Source of the DNA: Clostridium sp. Marseille-P2415
Lineage (GTDB): Bacteria; Bacillota; Clostridia; Lachnospirales; Lachnospiraceae
NCBI RefSeq assembly: GCF_900155545.1
Contig: NZ_LT732526.1
Location: 3,072,931-3,106,122, forward strand
Direction of reading: 5' to 3'
Length of the DNA: 33,192 nt
Below the pieces are notes generated by a model. The model was given only the letters and a program-made list of their open reading frames with translations, was not told where the DNA came from and made no database searches. Within the stretch, counting starts at the first letter, position 1. Every line of letters starts with the position of its first letter. Shown here in pieces: positions 7,677 to 15,504 of this stretch. The position numbers and the translations under genes were made by a program.

Positions 7677-8714
7677 TTACATTTTAGTAATGTTAAGAAA
7701 ACTCAAAACAAATATACTTCCTTTCCCCAAAGTACTATCCACCGTAATATTACCGTCATGTGCTTCTACGATTGCTTTTGCCAGCGGCAGCCCAAGGCCA
7801 ATCCCCTGCGTATCTTTAGAAAAACGGCTGCGGTAAAATCTCTTAAAAACATGGTGTATATCTTCCGGATGTATGCCGCTGCCGTTGTCCTTTATGGTTA
7901 TCCGCGTGACAGCCGGAAACATTTTCCACTCTATTATGATTTGGCTGCCGGTGTCCGTATGGTCAAGTGCATTTTTCACAATGTTGCTAATGGCTTCTGT
8001 TATCCAATCTCTGTCACAATAAAGCAGCGTATCATCAGGCCCTGACAAGGTAATGATTTTCTTCTCCTTACCAGCACGATATTCAAAATGCTGATATATG
8101 CCGTTTATCATATCCGAAATGTTTTCAGGCGCTTTTTTTATGATGATAGACCCTGCATCTAACTTTGTAATTTTCAAAAGGTTTTGAACAAGCATTTCGA
8201 TCCTTTCAATTTCTTTTTCTGACTTTGCTGCAAATTCCTGCATGGCGGCTATATCTTCTGTTTCGTCCTGAGAAAGTCCGTTGTAGATCGTGAGGGCTGC
8301 AAGAGGTGTCTTTAGCTGATGAGAAATATCAGAGATCGTACCTTTTAAAAACTCTTTTACTTTCTGTTCCTTTACCACATGAGCATTGAGTGCCGTAGCT
8401 AATGTATTTACTGCATGAAACAGCTTATACAGACTGCCTTCCTTGTCACAGTCAATGCGGATATCTGTATTTCCTGAAAGATATAAATTGATTTGACAGA
8501 TAGCTTCTTCCATAATCCGATTTTGCTTTCTGAAATAAAGGAAGCAAGCTCCTAATATGCACAACGCAGCGAGCAGGGACAGTATAAGCAGAGAAAGGTT
8601 CCATGTTTCGTAAGACAGCCGCGTAATTAACTGAAACAAAAGAATAAAGCAGCCCAATATGCAAGATAATGCAGCAAAAAAATTCTTAATATCCTTATTG
8701 GTAAAAATCTTCAT
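7677..8714 (-). CDS. Sensor histidine kinase, intramembrane-sensing type
   Basis: 345-aa membrane kinase. Two helices (about 13-31 and 39-60) are joined by a loop of only about seven residues, so there is no extracellular sensor domain. Such kinases usually read the state of a partner ABC transporter. A short linker leads to the HisKA helix with phospho-acceptor H132 (ISHQLKTPL) and a HATPase domain with N box (ISNIVKNALDHT), G1 (DNGSGI) and G2 (GIGLGLPLA). The ATG has AGGTGG upstream; the response regulator stop is 9 bases before it. The architecture matches kinases paired with Bce- and VraFG-like resistance transporters. Confidence 0.93.
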   Translation of the reverse strand: MKIFTNKDIKNFFAALSCILGCFILLFQLITRLSYETWNLSLLILSLLAALCILGACFLYFRKQNRIMEEAICQINLYLSGNTDIRIDCDKEGSLYKLFHAVNTLATALNAHVVKEQKVKEFLKGTISDISHQLKTPLAALTIYNGLSQDETEDIAAMQEFAAKSEKEIERIEMLVQNLLKITKLDAGSIIIKKAPENISDMINGIYQHFEYRAGKEKKIITLSGPDDTLLYCDRDWITEAISNIVKNALDHTDTGSQIIIEWKMFPAVTRITIKDNGSGIHPEDIHHVFKRFYRSRFSKDTQGIGLGLPLAKAIVEAHDGNITVDSTLGKGSIFVLSFLNITKM

Positions 8715-8723
8715 CGGGCCACC

Positions 8724-9410
8724 TCAATTCAATACATTCCATTTGTATCCCATGCCCCGGACAGTCAGCAGCATTTGCGGATCACCCGGACTGTTTTCTA
8801 TCTTCATTCTCAATCTGCGAATATATACTGCCAATGTATTATCGTCCACATAGTTCCCTTCTCCGTCCCATAGCTTATCCAGAATTTTTTCTTTGGAAAG
8901 TATGATGTTGGGATTTTGCATGAACAGACAAAGCAATCGATATTCCGCTGCGGTTAAATCCAAAAGCTGCCCATCTTTATAGACTTGTCCTTGCAGCAAT
9001 AAAACTTTTATTCCGTTGGATATGATTTCTGTATCTGCCGTTCCAAAGTTCTTTGCTCTCCGAAGTAAAGCGTTAATTCTTGATACGAGGACCCCTAATT
9101 TAAATGGCTTGGTAATATAATCATCGCCGCCAATATCAAGCCCTGTAACTATATTCATTTCTTCCTCTGATGCAGTTAAAAAGATAATCGGAACTTTAGA
9201 TACCTGACGTACTTTTTGACATACCTCAAAGCCGGAACCGTCTGGCAAAGATACGTCCAGAATCAATAAATCGTACTTACCATCTCTCCAAATGATATTG
9301 GCTTCTTTTACAGTTCGGGCAATATCTGATTCAAAGCCCTGCCTTTTTAGTAAATAGGAAAGCCCATCAATCAGGCTTAAATCATCTTCAAGAAGTAATA
9401 TTCTATTCAC
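8724..9410 (-). CDS. OmpR/PhoB-family response regulator
   Basis: 228-aa response regulator. The receiver domain has acidic pair D9/D10, phospho-acceptor D52 (ILDVSLPDG), T79 and K101; the C-terminal winged helix carries the recognition region (NTLAVYIRRLRMKIE). The start is taken as GTG at 9410, giving MNRILLLEDD, because AGGAGGGAAAAA lies directly before it. An in-frame ATG eight codons upstream (9434) lacks a ribosome site and would place that AGGAGG inside the coding region. It is first in an operon with the kinase and the ABC transporter, which are its probable partner and target. Confidence 0.93.
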   Translation of the reverse strand: MNRILLLEDDLSLIDGLSYLLKRQGFESDIARTVKEANIIWRDGKYDLLILDVSLPDGSGFEVCQKVRQVSKVPIIFLTASEEEMNIVTGLDIGGDDYITKPFKLGVLVSRINALLRRAKNFGTADTEIISNGIKVLLLQGQVYKDGQLLDLTAAEYRLLCLFMQNPNIILSKEKILDKLWDGEGNYVDDNTLAVYIRRLRMKIENSPGDPQMLLTVRGMGYKWNVLN

Positions 9411-9489
9411 TTTTTCCCTCCTTTTCACGTCCATCTTCAGGCTTTTCTACGTCACACGGAACAAGCCATAGGTTTGATTCGCTATATAG

Positions 9490-9906
9490 TCATTTAATTC
9501 TCAGGTTATTATGCCTGCGGAGCATTCCGCACTTATTTTCCGGCAGATATTCAAAACCATGTTTATGATACAGGATATCGGCCGGATGATTGGCGATCAG
9601 GCAGATGTAACTGTCCTCGAAGGTATTTTCTTCAAAATAACGGTCGATTTCCTCCATGATCCGCTCGGCGTACCCCTTTCGGCGGTAGGCTTCATCTACC
9701 ATGATATCACTTACCACATATGTGATCCCCCCATCTCCAACGATTCTTCCAAATCCGATCAAGGCGCCTTCTTCATACAGCGATACCGTGAACAAAGAAT
9801 GCCGGAGGGCGATCCGGCTTCTCATCAAATCCTTGTTTCCCATACCGGAACGCAGCCGGAGGCTTACATAATCTTCTGCGGATGGTTTTTCATAGGTAAC
9901 TCTCAT
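9490..9906 (-). CDS. GNAT-family N-acetyltransferase
   Basis: 138-aa single-domain acetyltransferase using acetyl-CoA. Motif A with the CoA pyrophosphate loop is visible (DIMVDEAYRRKGYAERIM, where RRKGYA fits the Q/R-x-x-G-x-G/A pattern), preceded by the LIGFGRIVGDGG strand. The ending DILYHKHGFEYLPENKCGMLRR is typical of small soluble GNATs acting on small molecules. The substrate cannot be read from sequence. The ATG follows GGGAGAACGGAA. It stands 88 bases after the VOC gene and 79 bases before the response regulator, with no clear terminator in between. Confidence 0.85.
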   Translation of the reverse strand: MRVTYEKPSAEDYVSLRLRSGMGNKDLMRSRIALRHSLFTVSLYEEGALIGFGRIVGDGGITYVVSDIMVDEAYRRKGYAERIMEEIDRYFEENTFEDSYICLIANHPADILYHKHGFEYLPENKCGMLRRHNNLRIK

Positions 9907-9994
9907 TTCCGTTCTCCCCTTTCCCTAAAATTCACAACCCAGACAGATGAGTGTGTCAAAAGCATAGCTTCAGTGAAGCAGCTTCGGGTTTTTG

Positions 9995-10441
9995 TCATGT
10001 CCAGCTCTGCAATTCCAGTATGTTCCCCTCTATATCTGTGGCATAGACAAATGTTGCCTTGCGTCCATCTTCATAATCTGCGTGAACCAACTCACCGACC
10101 GTACTGCCGCCATTTGCAAGCACCTTTTTAAGCGTTTCTTCCACATCATCAACTTCAAATGCCAGATGAGCGATGCCGTATGCGTTAATGCGGTGTTCCA
10201 TTTCACCGTTCATTTGATTGTAAGAGAAAATTTCAAGCGTAGGATGATCTTTGTCATATCCAGGCATCACCAGATGTTCTCCGACAATATGGGCATTCGG
10301 GATTCCTGTCAGCTTATCAAGCCAATCCCCCTGTAAGTTTCTCTGTTCTCCAATACTTTGACACCCAAGTACCTCTTTATAAAAGCGGATCATATTTTCA
10401 TAGTCTTTTGCAATGATATTGGTGTGTACATAACGGGTCAT
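9995..10441 (-). CDS. VOC (glyoxalase/bleomycin-resistance/dioxygenase) family protein
   Basis: 148-aa metal-dependent fold of two beta-alpha-beta-beta-beta modules: the first around RYVHTNIIAKDYENMIRFYK, the second around GIAHLAFEVDDVEETLKKVL, ending DIEGNILELQSW. Probable metal ligands are the early His (HTNII), the mid-chain Glu (TLEIFSY), the His of IAHLAF and the final Glu (ILELQ), as in lactoylglutathione lyase relatives. The start is the ATG at 10441, which has GAAGGA seven bases upstream; a further in-frame ATG at 10462 would put that site inside the gene. The reaction is unknown. It follows the MocR gene by 83 bases. Confidence 0.85.
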   Translation of the reverse strand: MTRYVHTNIIAKDYENMIRFYKEVLGCQSIGEQRNLQGDWLDKLTGIPNAHIVGEHLVMPGYDKDHPTLEIFSYNQMNGEMEHRINAYGIAHLAFEVDDVEETLKKVLANGGSTVGELVHADYEDGRKATFVYATDIEGNILELQSWT

Positions 10442-10524
10442 ACTTTTTCCTTCTTTCTGCAATATATTTTTAATCCTGCTCTATTTATAGCAGGACTTTT
10501 CCTGGAATTCAATATCCAGTGCTC

Positions 10525-11850
10525 TCAGGTAAAAAACATTTCTTCTTTGATTCGTCTTACTGCTCTTTCAAGCTCTTCATCCGTGCAGTTGCATACGCAC
10601 AGACGGATGCCCTCCGGAACGGAGAAGCCGTCCAGGCAGCCGCTCTTTATACTGCTTACCAGTATCTTGTCCTTTAAAAGCCTGTTCACTATTTTATCGG
10701 CCGAATTTGTTCCAGTTTCTATAAAGGCATAAATGCCGGCCGGCGGGATATGGTACCTGACTTCATGCCCGAACGTCCGCTCGCAAGCCTTTTTTAATAC
10801 TTTCATCTTGTTTTTATAGAATTTCCTGGTTCTGACCACGTGGATCGGATACATGCTGCTTTTTAAATAGATTTCCAGGGCCCCCTGGGTCAGGACCGGT
10901 GTATTTAAATCAATGCTCTGCTTATAGGTCATGAACTCTTTTTTCAGTGCTTCCGGCAAGATTGCCAATCCCAGGCGCAGTCCGGGCAGCAATGTCTTGG
11001 AAAAGCTCCGTATATAAACGGTACGTTCTTTCTCTCCCATTGCATACAGGGAATCCGCCTTTTCATCCGGCTCTAAATCTGCCAGATAATCATCCTCCAC
11101 AATATAAACTCCGTAGCGGCAGGCCAGCCGTATGATTTCCTGTTTTTGTTTATAATGATAGCTGAATCCGGTAGGGTTCTGAAATCTTGGCATGGTATAA
11201 AAGAATTTTACATCACCGGTCTGAAACACTGCTTCCAGTTCCTTTAAGTCAATTCCATCGCTCGTCCTGCTCACACCTGTCACCGGCACTTTGCTGCAGT
11301 TCAGCGCCTTTAGCATGACAGAATAAGTCGGCTGTTCAACAACGACGATTCTGCCGTTTCCCGGAAACGGCATGGCAGCCAGAATATATAACGCCTGCTG
11401 GGCGCCATTGGTAATAAATATATCCTGCTGCCTGGTAAAAATCTGAAAATTCATCAGATGCTTCACCAGGACTGCCCTTAATTCCTCCATTCCCTGGGGT
11501 GGCGCATATTCCAGGAGCTTATTTTTATAAATGGTTATGGATTTATCCATGCAATGATAAAAATCTTTATAGGGATTAATACAATCCGGGGGGCGAACCG
11601 TATTTAAGTCAATCCCGCCCCTTGCATGATCCGCCTTTATGATCGATTTTACCACATAATAGCCGCTTTTCGGCACGGAGTAAATAAGATGCTCCTCCTC
11701 CAGAAGCTTATATGCCTTTATTATGGTATCCGGATTATAACCGGTCTCCTTCGCACAGGACTGAATGGAAGGCAGTTTTTCACCTGGTTTCATCCTTCCC
11801 TCAAGGATTCCCTCTCTGATGGAACCGGCAACTTTATTATATTTATACAT
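10525..11850 (-). CDS. MocR-type GntR regulator with aminotransferase domain
   Basis: 441-aa PLP-dependent transcription regulator. Residues 1-68 are a GntR winged HTH (KLPSIQSCAKETGYNPDTIIKAYKLLEEE), and from about 80 on there is a fold-type I aminotransferase domain with cofactor lysine K285 (RSFSKTLLPGLRLG), the PTGFSYH loop (around 226) and VEDDYLADLE (251-260) holding the Asp that contacts the PLP nitrogen. In this family the domain usually senses PLP or an amine rather than acting as an enzyme. It is divergent from the decarboxylase gene across 146 bases containing a perfect 28-bp palindrome, its likely operator. That neighbour is the most probable target. Confidence 0.92.
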   Translation of the reverse strand: MYKYNKVAGSIREGILEGRMKPGEKLPSIQSCAKETGYNPDTIIKAYKLLEEEHLIYSVPKSGYYVVKSIIKADHARGGIDLNTVRPPDCINPYKDFYHCMDKSITIYKNKLLEYAPPQGMEELRAVLVKHLMNFQIFTRQQDIFITNGAQQALYILAAMPFPGNGRIVVVEQPTYSVMLKALNCSKVPVTGVSRTSDGIDLKELEAVFQTGDVKFFYTMPRFQNPTGFSYHYKQKQEIIRLACRYGVYIVEDDYLADLEPDEKADSLYAMGEKERTVYIRSFSKTLLPGLRLGLAILPEALKKEFMTYKQSIDLNTPVLTQGALEIYLKSSMYPIHVVRTRKFYKNKMKVLKKACERTFGHEVRYHIPPAGIYAFIETGTNSADKIVNRLLKDKILVSSIKSGCLDGFSVPEGIRLCVCNCTDEELERAVRRIKEEMFFT

Positions 11851-11871
11851 AATCCGTCCTTTCCTGCTTTC

Positions 11872-11899
11872 CGTCCATCTGTACCGGTACAGATGGACG
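11872..11899. promoter_or_regulatory. Perfect 28-bp palindrome between MocR and decarboxylase genes
   Basis: The left arm CGTCCATCTGTACC (11872-11885) is immediately followed by its exact complement (11886-11899), with no loop. There is no T-run, and the flanking genes point away, so it is an operator rather than a terminator. Two extra CGTCC copies occur at 11855-11859 and 11919-11923. MocR regulators commonly need repeated half-sites, so these may add contacts. Confidence 0.7.
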
Positions 11900-11996
11900 A
11901 TTTGATTCTTGTTTTTTTCGTCCGGTTTCTTTAAGATTACGGTAGAACTTCAGTAATTGCAGTATACCAAAAATGAATAAAGGAGAGAATATTTTT

Positions 11997-13250
11997 ATGA
12001 AAAAATTTCCGTTAAGCTTTCAAGAATTAAAACAGGTGACAGCCGAACACCCCACCCCTTTTTATCTTTACGATGAAAAAGCCATTCGGGAGAATATACA
12101 CCGTTTACATAAAGCTTTTTCATGGAACCCGGGCTTCCGGGAATATTTTGCGGTTAAGTCCACACCAAATCCAGAGATACTTCAAATATTGAAAGAGGAG
12201 AACTGCGGTGCGGAATGCGCCTCAGAGACAGAACTTATTCTGGCTGATTCCTGTTCTTTTTACGGAGAAGAGATCATGTTTACCTCCAACGGAACTTCTT
12301 CTGAGGAATTTATTAAGGCAAGAAAGCTGAATGCCATGATCAATCTGGATGACTTTTCCCACATTGATTATTTAAAGGATTGCGCCGGAATTCCGGAGCT
12401 GGTCTGCCTCCGCTTCAATCCCGGCGGAACCGTTAAATACCAGGGGAAGGCGATCTTAAATTATGATGATTATAAATTTGGATTTACGAAAGAACAGCTG
12501 ATAGAAGGGATTCATTATTTAAAAAGCATGGGGATCAAACGCTTCGGCCTCCATAGCCAGTTTGGATGCCATAGAACCGAGACGGATTATTTCGGGGAAA
12601 ATGCCCGCCGTCTATTTGAACAGGCGGTTGATATCCACAACAAAACAGGGGTAAAGTTTGAATTCATTAACCTGGCCGGGGGCCTGGGAATTCCTTACAG
12701 GGAAGACGCTTGCTGCGCTGATGTGGAAGCAGTGGGCCAGGCGATAAGAAATGCCTATGAGGATGTATTAGGCACAGCCGGCCTGACTCCGGTCCCTTTG
12801 TATATTGAATTCGGCATTTTCATGACCGGCCCGTACGGTTACTTTATATCCTCCGTACGCCATGTCAAAAAAAATAAGAAAACCTTTCTGGGACTGGATG
12901 CTTCCACCAACAGCTTTATGAGCCCTTCCAGATATACGGATTACCACCACATAACCGTTGCAGGCAAGGAGAATGAAGACTGTAACGAAGCCTATGACAT
13001 TACCGGAGCATTATGCGAGAACAGGGACCGTTTTGCCACAGACAGATATCTGCCTCATTTGGATCCAGGCGATATACTGATATTTCACGATGCAGGAGCG
13101 TATACCTATTCCCACTCCAACAATTTTAACGGAAAGCTGCGCCCTGCCGAGCTGCTTCTTTTAAAGGATGGTTCCGTACGTCAGATACGCCGGCCGGAAG
13201 AACCAAAGGACTACTTTTCTACTCTGGATTTCCCTATTAAATATGAATAA
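11997..13250 (+). CDS. Diaminopimelate-decarboxylase-like PLP enzyme (fold type III)
   Basis: 417-aa alanine-racemase-fold decarboxylase related to LysA. The PLP lysine is K54 (YFAVKSTPN), the glycine loop is AGGLGI (about 227-232), the active-site Cys is C340 in ALCENRDRF, and the tail motif GAYTYSHSNNFNGKLRPAEL matches LysA. It departs from canonical LysA where EPGR is expected: here the sequence is IEFGIFMTGPYG, lacking the Arg, and the HIGSQ motif is replaced by HSQFGCH. Its substrate may therefore not be diaminopimelate. The start is the ATG at 11997, which has AAAGGAGAG at correct spacing; the ATG at 11973 precedes that site. It is divergent from a MocR regulator, suggesting induction by an amino acid or amine. 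Confidence 0.82.
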   Translation: MKKFPLSFQELKQVTAEHPTPFYLYDEKAIRENIHRLHKAFSWNPGFREYFAVKSTPNPEILQILKEENCGAECASETELILADSCSFYGEEIMFTSNGTSSEEFIKARKLNAMINLDDFSHIDYLKDCAGIPELVCLRFNPGGTVKYQGKAILNYDDYKFGFTKEQLIEGIHYLKSMGIKRFGLHSQFGCHRTETDYFGENARRLFEQAVDIHNKTGVKFEFINLAGGLGIPYREDACCADVEAVGQAIRNAYEDVLGTAGLTPVPLYIEFGIFMTGPYGYFISSVRHVKKNKKTFLGLDASTNSFMSPSRYTDYHHITVAGKENEDCNEAYDITGALCENRDRFATDRYLPHLDPGDILIFHDAGAYTYSHSNNFNGKLRPAELLLLKDGSVRQIRRPEEPKDYFSTLDFPIKYE

Positions 13251-13258
13251 ATCCTGTT

Positions 13259-14233
13259 TTAGTACTCCACCTTCCACATATACCTTCTCGTGGTCAGGGG
13301 ATGCTGCCTGGTCTCCGCCAATGCACGGTTGTAGACATCGTATACGTTATTGAATAATGAATGGTTAAAATAAGAGACGACGGAGGCATCAATGGTGGAA
13401 AGGCCTAAGTCCTTTGCATCCAGCACTTCGATTCTCCTCGCATATTTTTTTAAAAAGGCCAGAGCTCTCTCATCCAGTTCTCTGGTCGGGCCTTCACTGA
13501 TCTGGATCATGAATGGAGATTCGGCATCTGTAATTTCAAATGGACCATGGAAAAATTCTCCGGTATGAATGCTGGAAGAATTGATCCACTGCATTTCCAT
13601 AAATATACAGATGCTTTCCATATAGGCCGCGCCATAGCCGGCGCCGCTGCCCAAGGTATAGATCACCTTGTCATCTTTATATTCTTCCGCAAAAGCTCTG
13701 GCACGCTTTTCTGCATGCCTGCGGGCGTGTTTCACGATTCCGTCGATGCGGGACACTCCATCCCGGAACTTATCATAATTTTCATAGCCCTCTGTCTGAT
13801 TGAGCAGTTCCACTGCAGCCATCAGCCCGACGATCGTCTTCTCCCCTGCCATATCCTTCTCCTCACCAAAGGTATAGGAAACCACATAATCCGATACGTT
13901 TGTGATCGGTGAATCCGGAGACCAGGTAAGCGCAATGACCGTGGCCCCTGCTTTATGGGCATGGTCTGCGGCTTTTACGGTCTCCGGAGTGTTTCCCCTG
14001 TGGGATGCTGTGATGACAACTGAGTTTTTACCTAAAACCTTCGGCGTATTGTGTACGAATTCATTGCTGTTATACCAGCCGGTGCGTATAGATGCTGACT
14101 CTGTCTCCAGAAAGATTTTAGCCGGATAAAATGCGCCTAAGGAGCCGCCGCAACCGACGAAATAAACCTCCCGGATTCCTCCGGCCTCCTTCTTCTTTTC
14201 CATGATTTCAGCTACGATTTCTTTCACAGTCAT
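13259..14233 (-). CDS. SIS-domain sugar-phosphate deglycase (FrlB-like), copy A
   Basis: 324-aa cytoplasmic protein with two SIS (sugar isomerase) subdomains. The first holds VGCGGSLGAFYPAK (27-40) and the phosphate loop TASHRGNTPETV; the second holds SSSIHTGEFFHGPFEI, the GlmS-like G-E-x-x-H-G-P segment. Relatives such as FrlB and GfrF split fructoselysine- or glucoselysine-type Amadori 6-phosphates, or are aminosugar isomerases. GGAGG precedes the ATG. It is head-to-head with a clear paralogue (14403-15371) sharing the ends MTVKEIVA and HPLTxRRYMWKxEY. No sugar kinase or PTS gene lies beside it, so the substrate is unproven. It is convergent with the decarboxylase gene, 8 bases apart. Confidence 0.85.
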   Translation of the reverse strand: MTVKEIVAEIMEKKKEAGGIREVYFVGCGGSLGAFYPAKIFLETESASIRTGWYNSNEFVHNTPKVLGKNSVVITASHRGNTPETVKAADHAHKAGATVIALTWSPDSPITNVSDYVVSYTFGEEKDMAGEKTIVGLMAAVELLNQTEGYENYDKFRDGVSRIDGIVKHARRHAEKRARAFAEEYKDDKVIYTLGSGAGYGAAYMESICIFMEMQWINSSSIHTGEFFHGPFEITDAESPFMIQISEGPTRELDERALAFLKKYARRIEVLDAKDLGLSTIDASVVSYFNHSLFNNVYDVYNRALAETRQHPLTTRRYMWKVEY

Positions 14234-14274
14234 GATGTTATCCTCCGTTTTCTGATTGATATTTTATATAATGT

Positions 14275-14302
14275 ATTATAACATCATAAATACATTTTTC
14301 AA
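14275..14302 (-). promoter_or_regulatory. Promoter of SIS copy A with embedded operator
   Basis: Minus strand TTGAAA (14302-14297), 16-bp spacer, TATAAT (14280-14275). An imperfect palindrome TTATGATGTTATAA (minus strand 14289-14276) straddles the -10 box and spacer, closely matching the operator in the opposite promoter. Confidence 0.65.
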
Positions 14303-14332
14303 GCATTACCTCTAATTTATTTCATATATTCG

Positions 14333-14361
14333 TTGACACTTGTTATATGATGTCATATAAT
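14333..14361 (+). promoter_or_regulatory. Consensus sigma-A promoter of SIS copy B
   Basis: TTGACA (14333-14338), exactly 17 bp, TATAAT (14356-14361): a perfect match to the sigma-A consensus. Such a strong promoter would normally need repression, and the operator at 14343-14360 lies in its spacer. Confidence 0.85.
14343..14360. promoter_or_regulatory. Palindromic operator in SIS copy B promoter
   Basis: TTATATGA, two bases (TG), then the exact complement TCATATAA. It fills the spacer and most of the -10 box. The shared core TATGATGTYATA also occurs in the divergent promoter, implying one regulator for both genes. The regulator is not adjacent. Confidence 0.65.
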
Positions 14362-14402
14362 GTATCTATAAATTTGTAAAATACCATTGGAGGTAACAGA
14401 TT

Positions 14403-15371
14403 ATGACAGTCAAAGAAATTGTCGCTTCGGTCAAGGCGGAACATCCGGACATCACTTCCGTATACTTTGTGGGTTGTGGTGCTTCCATGTCAGAATTGTT
14501 TCCTGGCAAATATTTTCTGGAGGCAAATTCCAGAAGACTCCGTACGGGCATCTACACAGCAAATGAATTTAACTACTCCACTCCTGTCTCCGCAGATGAA
14601 TCTGCAATCGTGGTAACCTGCTCCTTAAGCGGAACAACCCCGGAAACAGTCGCTGCCTCAAAAAAAGCCATGGAACTGGGTGCGGCGGTCATTTCGGTCA
14701 CTCATATTGACGGTTCCCCGCTCGCTTTGGCTTCCCATTATCAGATCATACACGGCTTCGAAGAGAATTACGCCGCTAAGATGGAAAAGATGACAAACGT
14801 CCTTGCTCTCGCCGCAGAAATTCTGAATACATATGAAGGATATGCCCATTACAATGCTTTGCAGGATGGTTTATCAAAAATCTATGACCTGATAGAAACC
14901 GCCGTTTCATCCAGCCTGCCCGCTGCAAGGACATTTGCTGAGAACTATAAAGACATGCCAATTTTATATGTCATGAGCTCCGGGGCTTCCCAGATGGTTT
15001 CCTACTCCTTTTCAAGCTTCCTCATGATGGAGATGCAGTGGATCAACTCAAGTTCCTTCCACGATGGGGAATTCTTCCACGGACCTTTTGAAATGGTTGA
15101 TAAGGATGTTCCTTATCTTCTGCTGATGAATGACGGCCCCACCCGGCCCATGGATTCCAGAGCGCTCACCTTCTTACAGCGTTTTGACGCAAAAGTAACG
15201 GTTCTGGATGCAAAGGACTTCGGCTTAAGCTCCCACATCGACAAATCCGTAGCGGAATACTTCAATCCCATGCTCATCTGCGGAGTGCTGCGGATCTACG
15301 CGGAGCAGCTGGCTATTGAACGTAATCACCCTCTTACTAAAAGAAGATATATGTGGAAACTCGAATATTAA
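14403..15371 (+). CDS. SIS-domain sugar-phosphate deglycase (FrlB-like), copy B
   Basis: 322-aa paralogue of copy A with the same two SIS subdomains: VGCGASMSELFPGK (24-37), the phosphate loop TCSLSGTTPETV, and SSSFHDGEFFHGPFEM in the second half. It shares start and end sequences with copy A, but the middle has diverged widely (for example SASQMVSYSFSSF-type residues where A has AGYGAAYMESICI), so the pair may handle different sugar-amine phosphates, as GfrE and GfrF do in Salmonella, or form a heteromer. GGAGG lies 9 bases before ATG. It has a consensus promoter with an operator and ends at a strong hairpin terminator. Confidence 0.85.
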   Translation: MTVKEIVASVKAEHPDITSVYFVGCGASMSELFPGKYFLEANSRRLRTGIYTANEFNYSTPVSADESAIVVTCSLSGTTPETVAASKKAMELGAAVISVTHIDGSPLALASHYQIIHGFEENYAAKMEKMTNVLALAAEILNTYEGYAHYNALQDGLSKIYDLIETAVSSSLPAARTFAENYKDMPILYVMSSGASQMVSYSFSSFLMMEMQWINSSSFHDGEFFHGPFEMVDKDVPYLLLMNDGPTRPMDSRALTFLQRFDAKVTVLDAKDFGLSSHIDKSVAEYFNPMLICGVLRIYAEQLAIERNHPLTKRRYMWKLEY

Positions 15372-15376
15372 ACCGA

Positions 15377-15456
15377 AAAAAACCCCTATAAAACATGCAG
15401 CTAAAAGAGTAACTATTTCCCCGCTTTTAGCCTTGTCTGTTTTATAGGGGTTTTTT
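15377..15456. terminator. Nested bidirectional terminator
   Basis: A perfect 19-bp outer stem joins 15377-15395 and 15438-15456, with six A at one end and six T at the other, so it can work on both strands. A second perfect 8-bp stem, GCTAAAAG (15400-15407) with CTTTTAGC (15424-15431), lies in its loop. It separates SIS copy B from the convergent end of the Tad operon. Confidence 0.88.
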
Positions 15457-15504
15457 ATCCGTGGGGAGAAATGTCTCATTCCATCTGCATCATTGGCTGG
15501 TCAG

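Noticed and set aside
3136-9434. Integrative element carrying the integrase and the ABC/two-component genes
   Set aside because: No attachment-site repeats, excisionase or conjugation genes were found, and a terminator separates the ABC operon from the integrase.
11872-11899. Palindrome considered as a terminator
   Set aside because: It has no loop or T-run and lies between two divergent gene starts, so an operator fits better.
13168-15479. Several short open frames overlapping the SIS and decarboxylase genes on either strand
   Set aside because: They overlap strong family-matching genes, lack ribosome sites and show no recognisable protein features.
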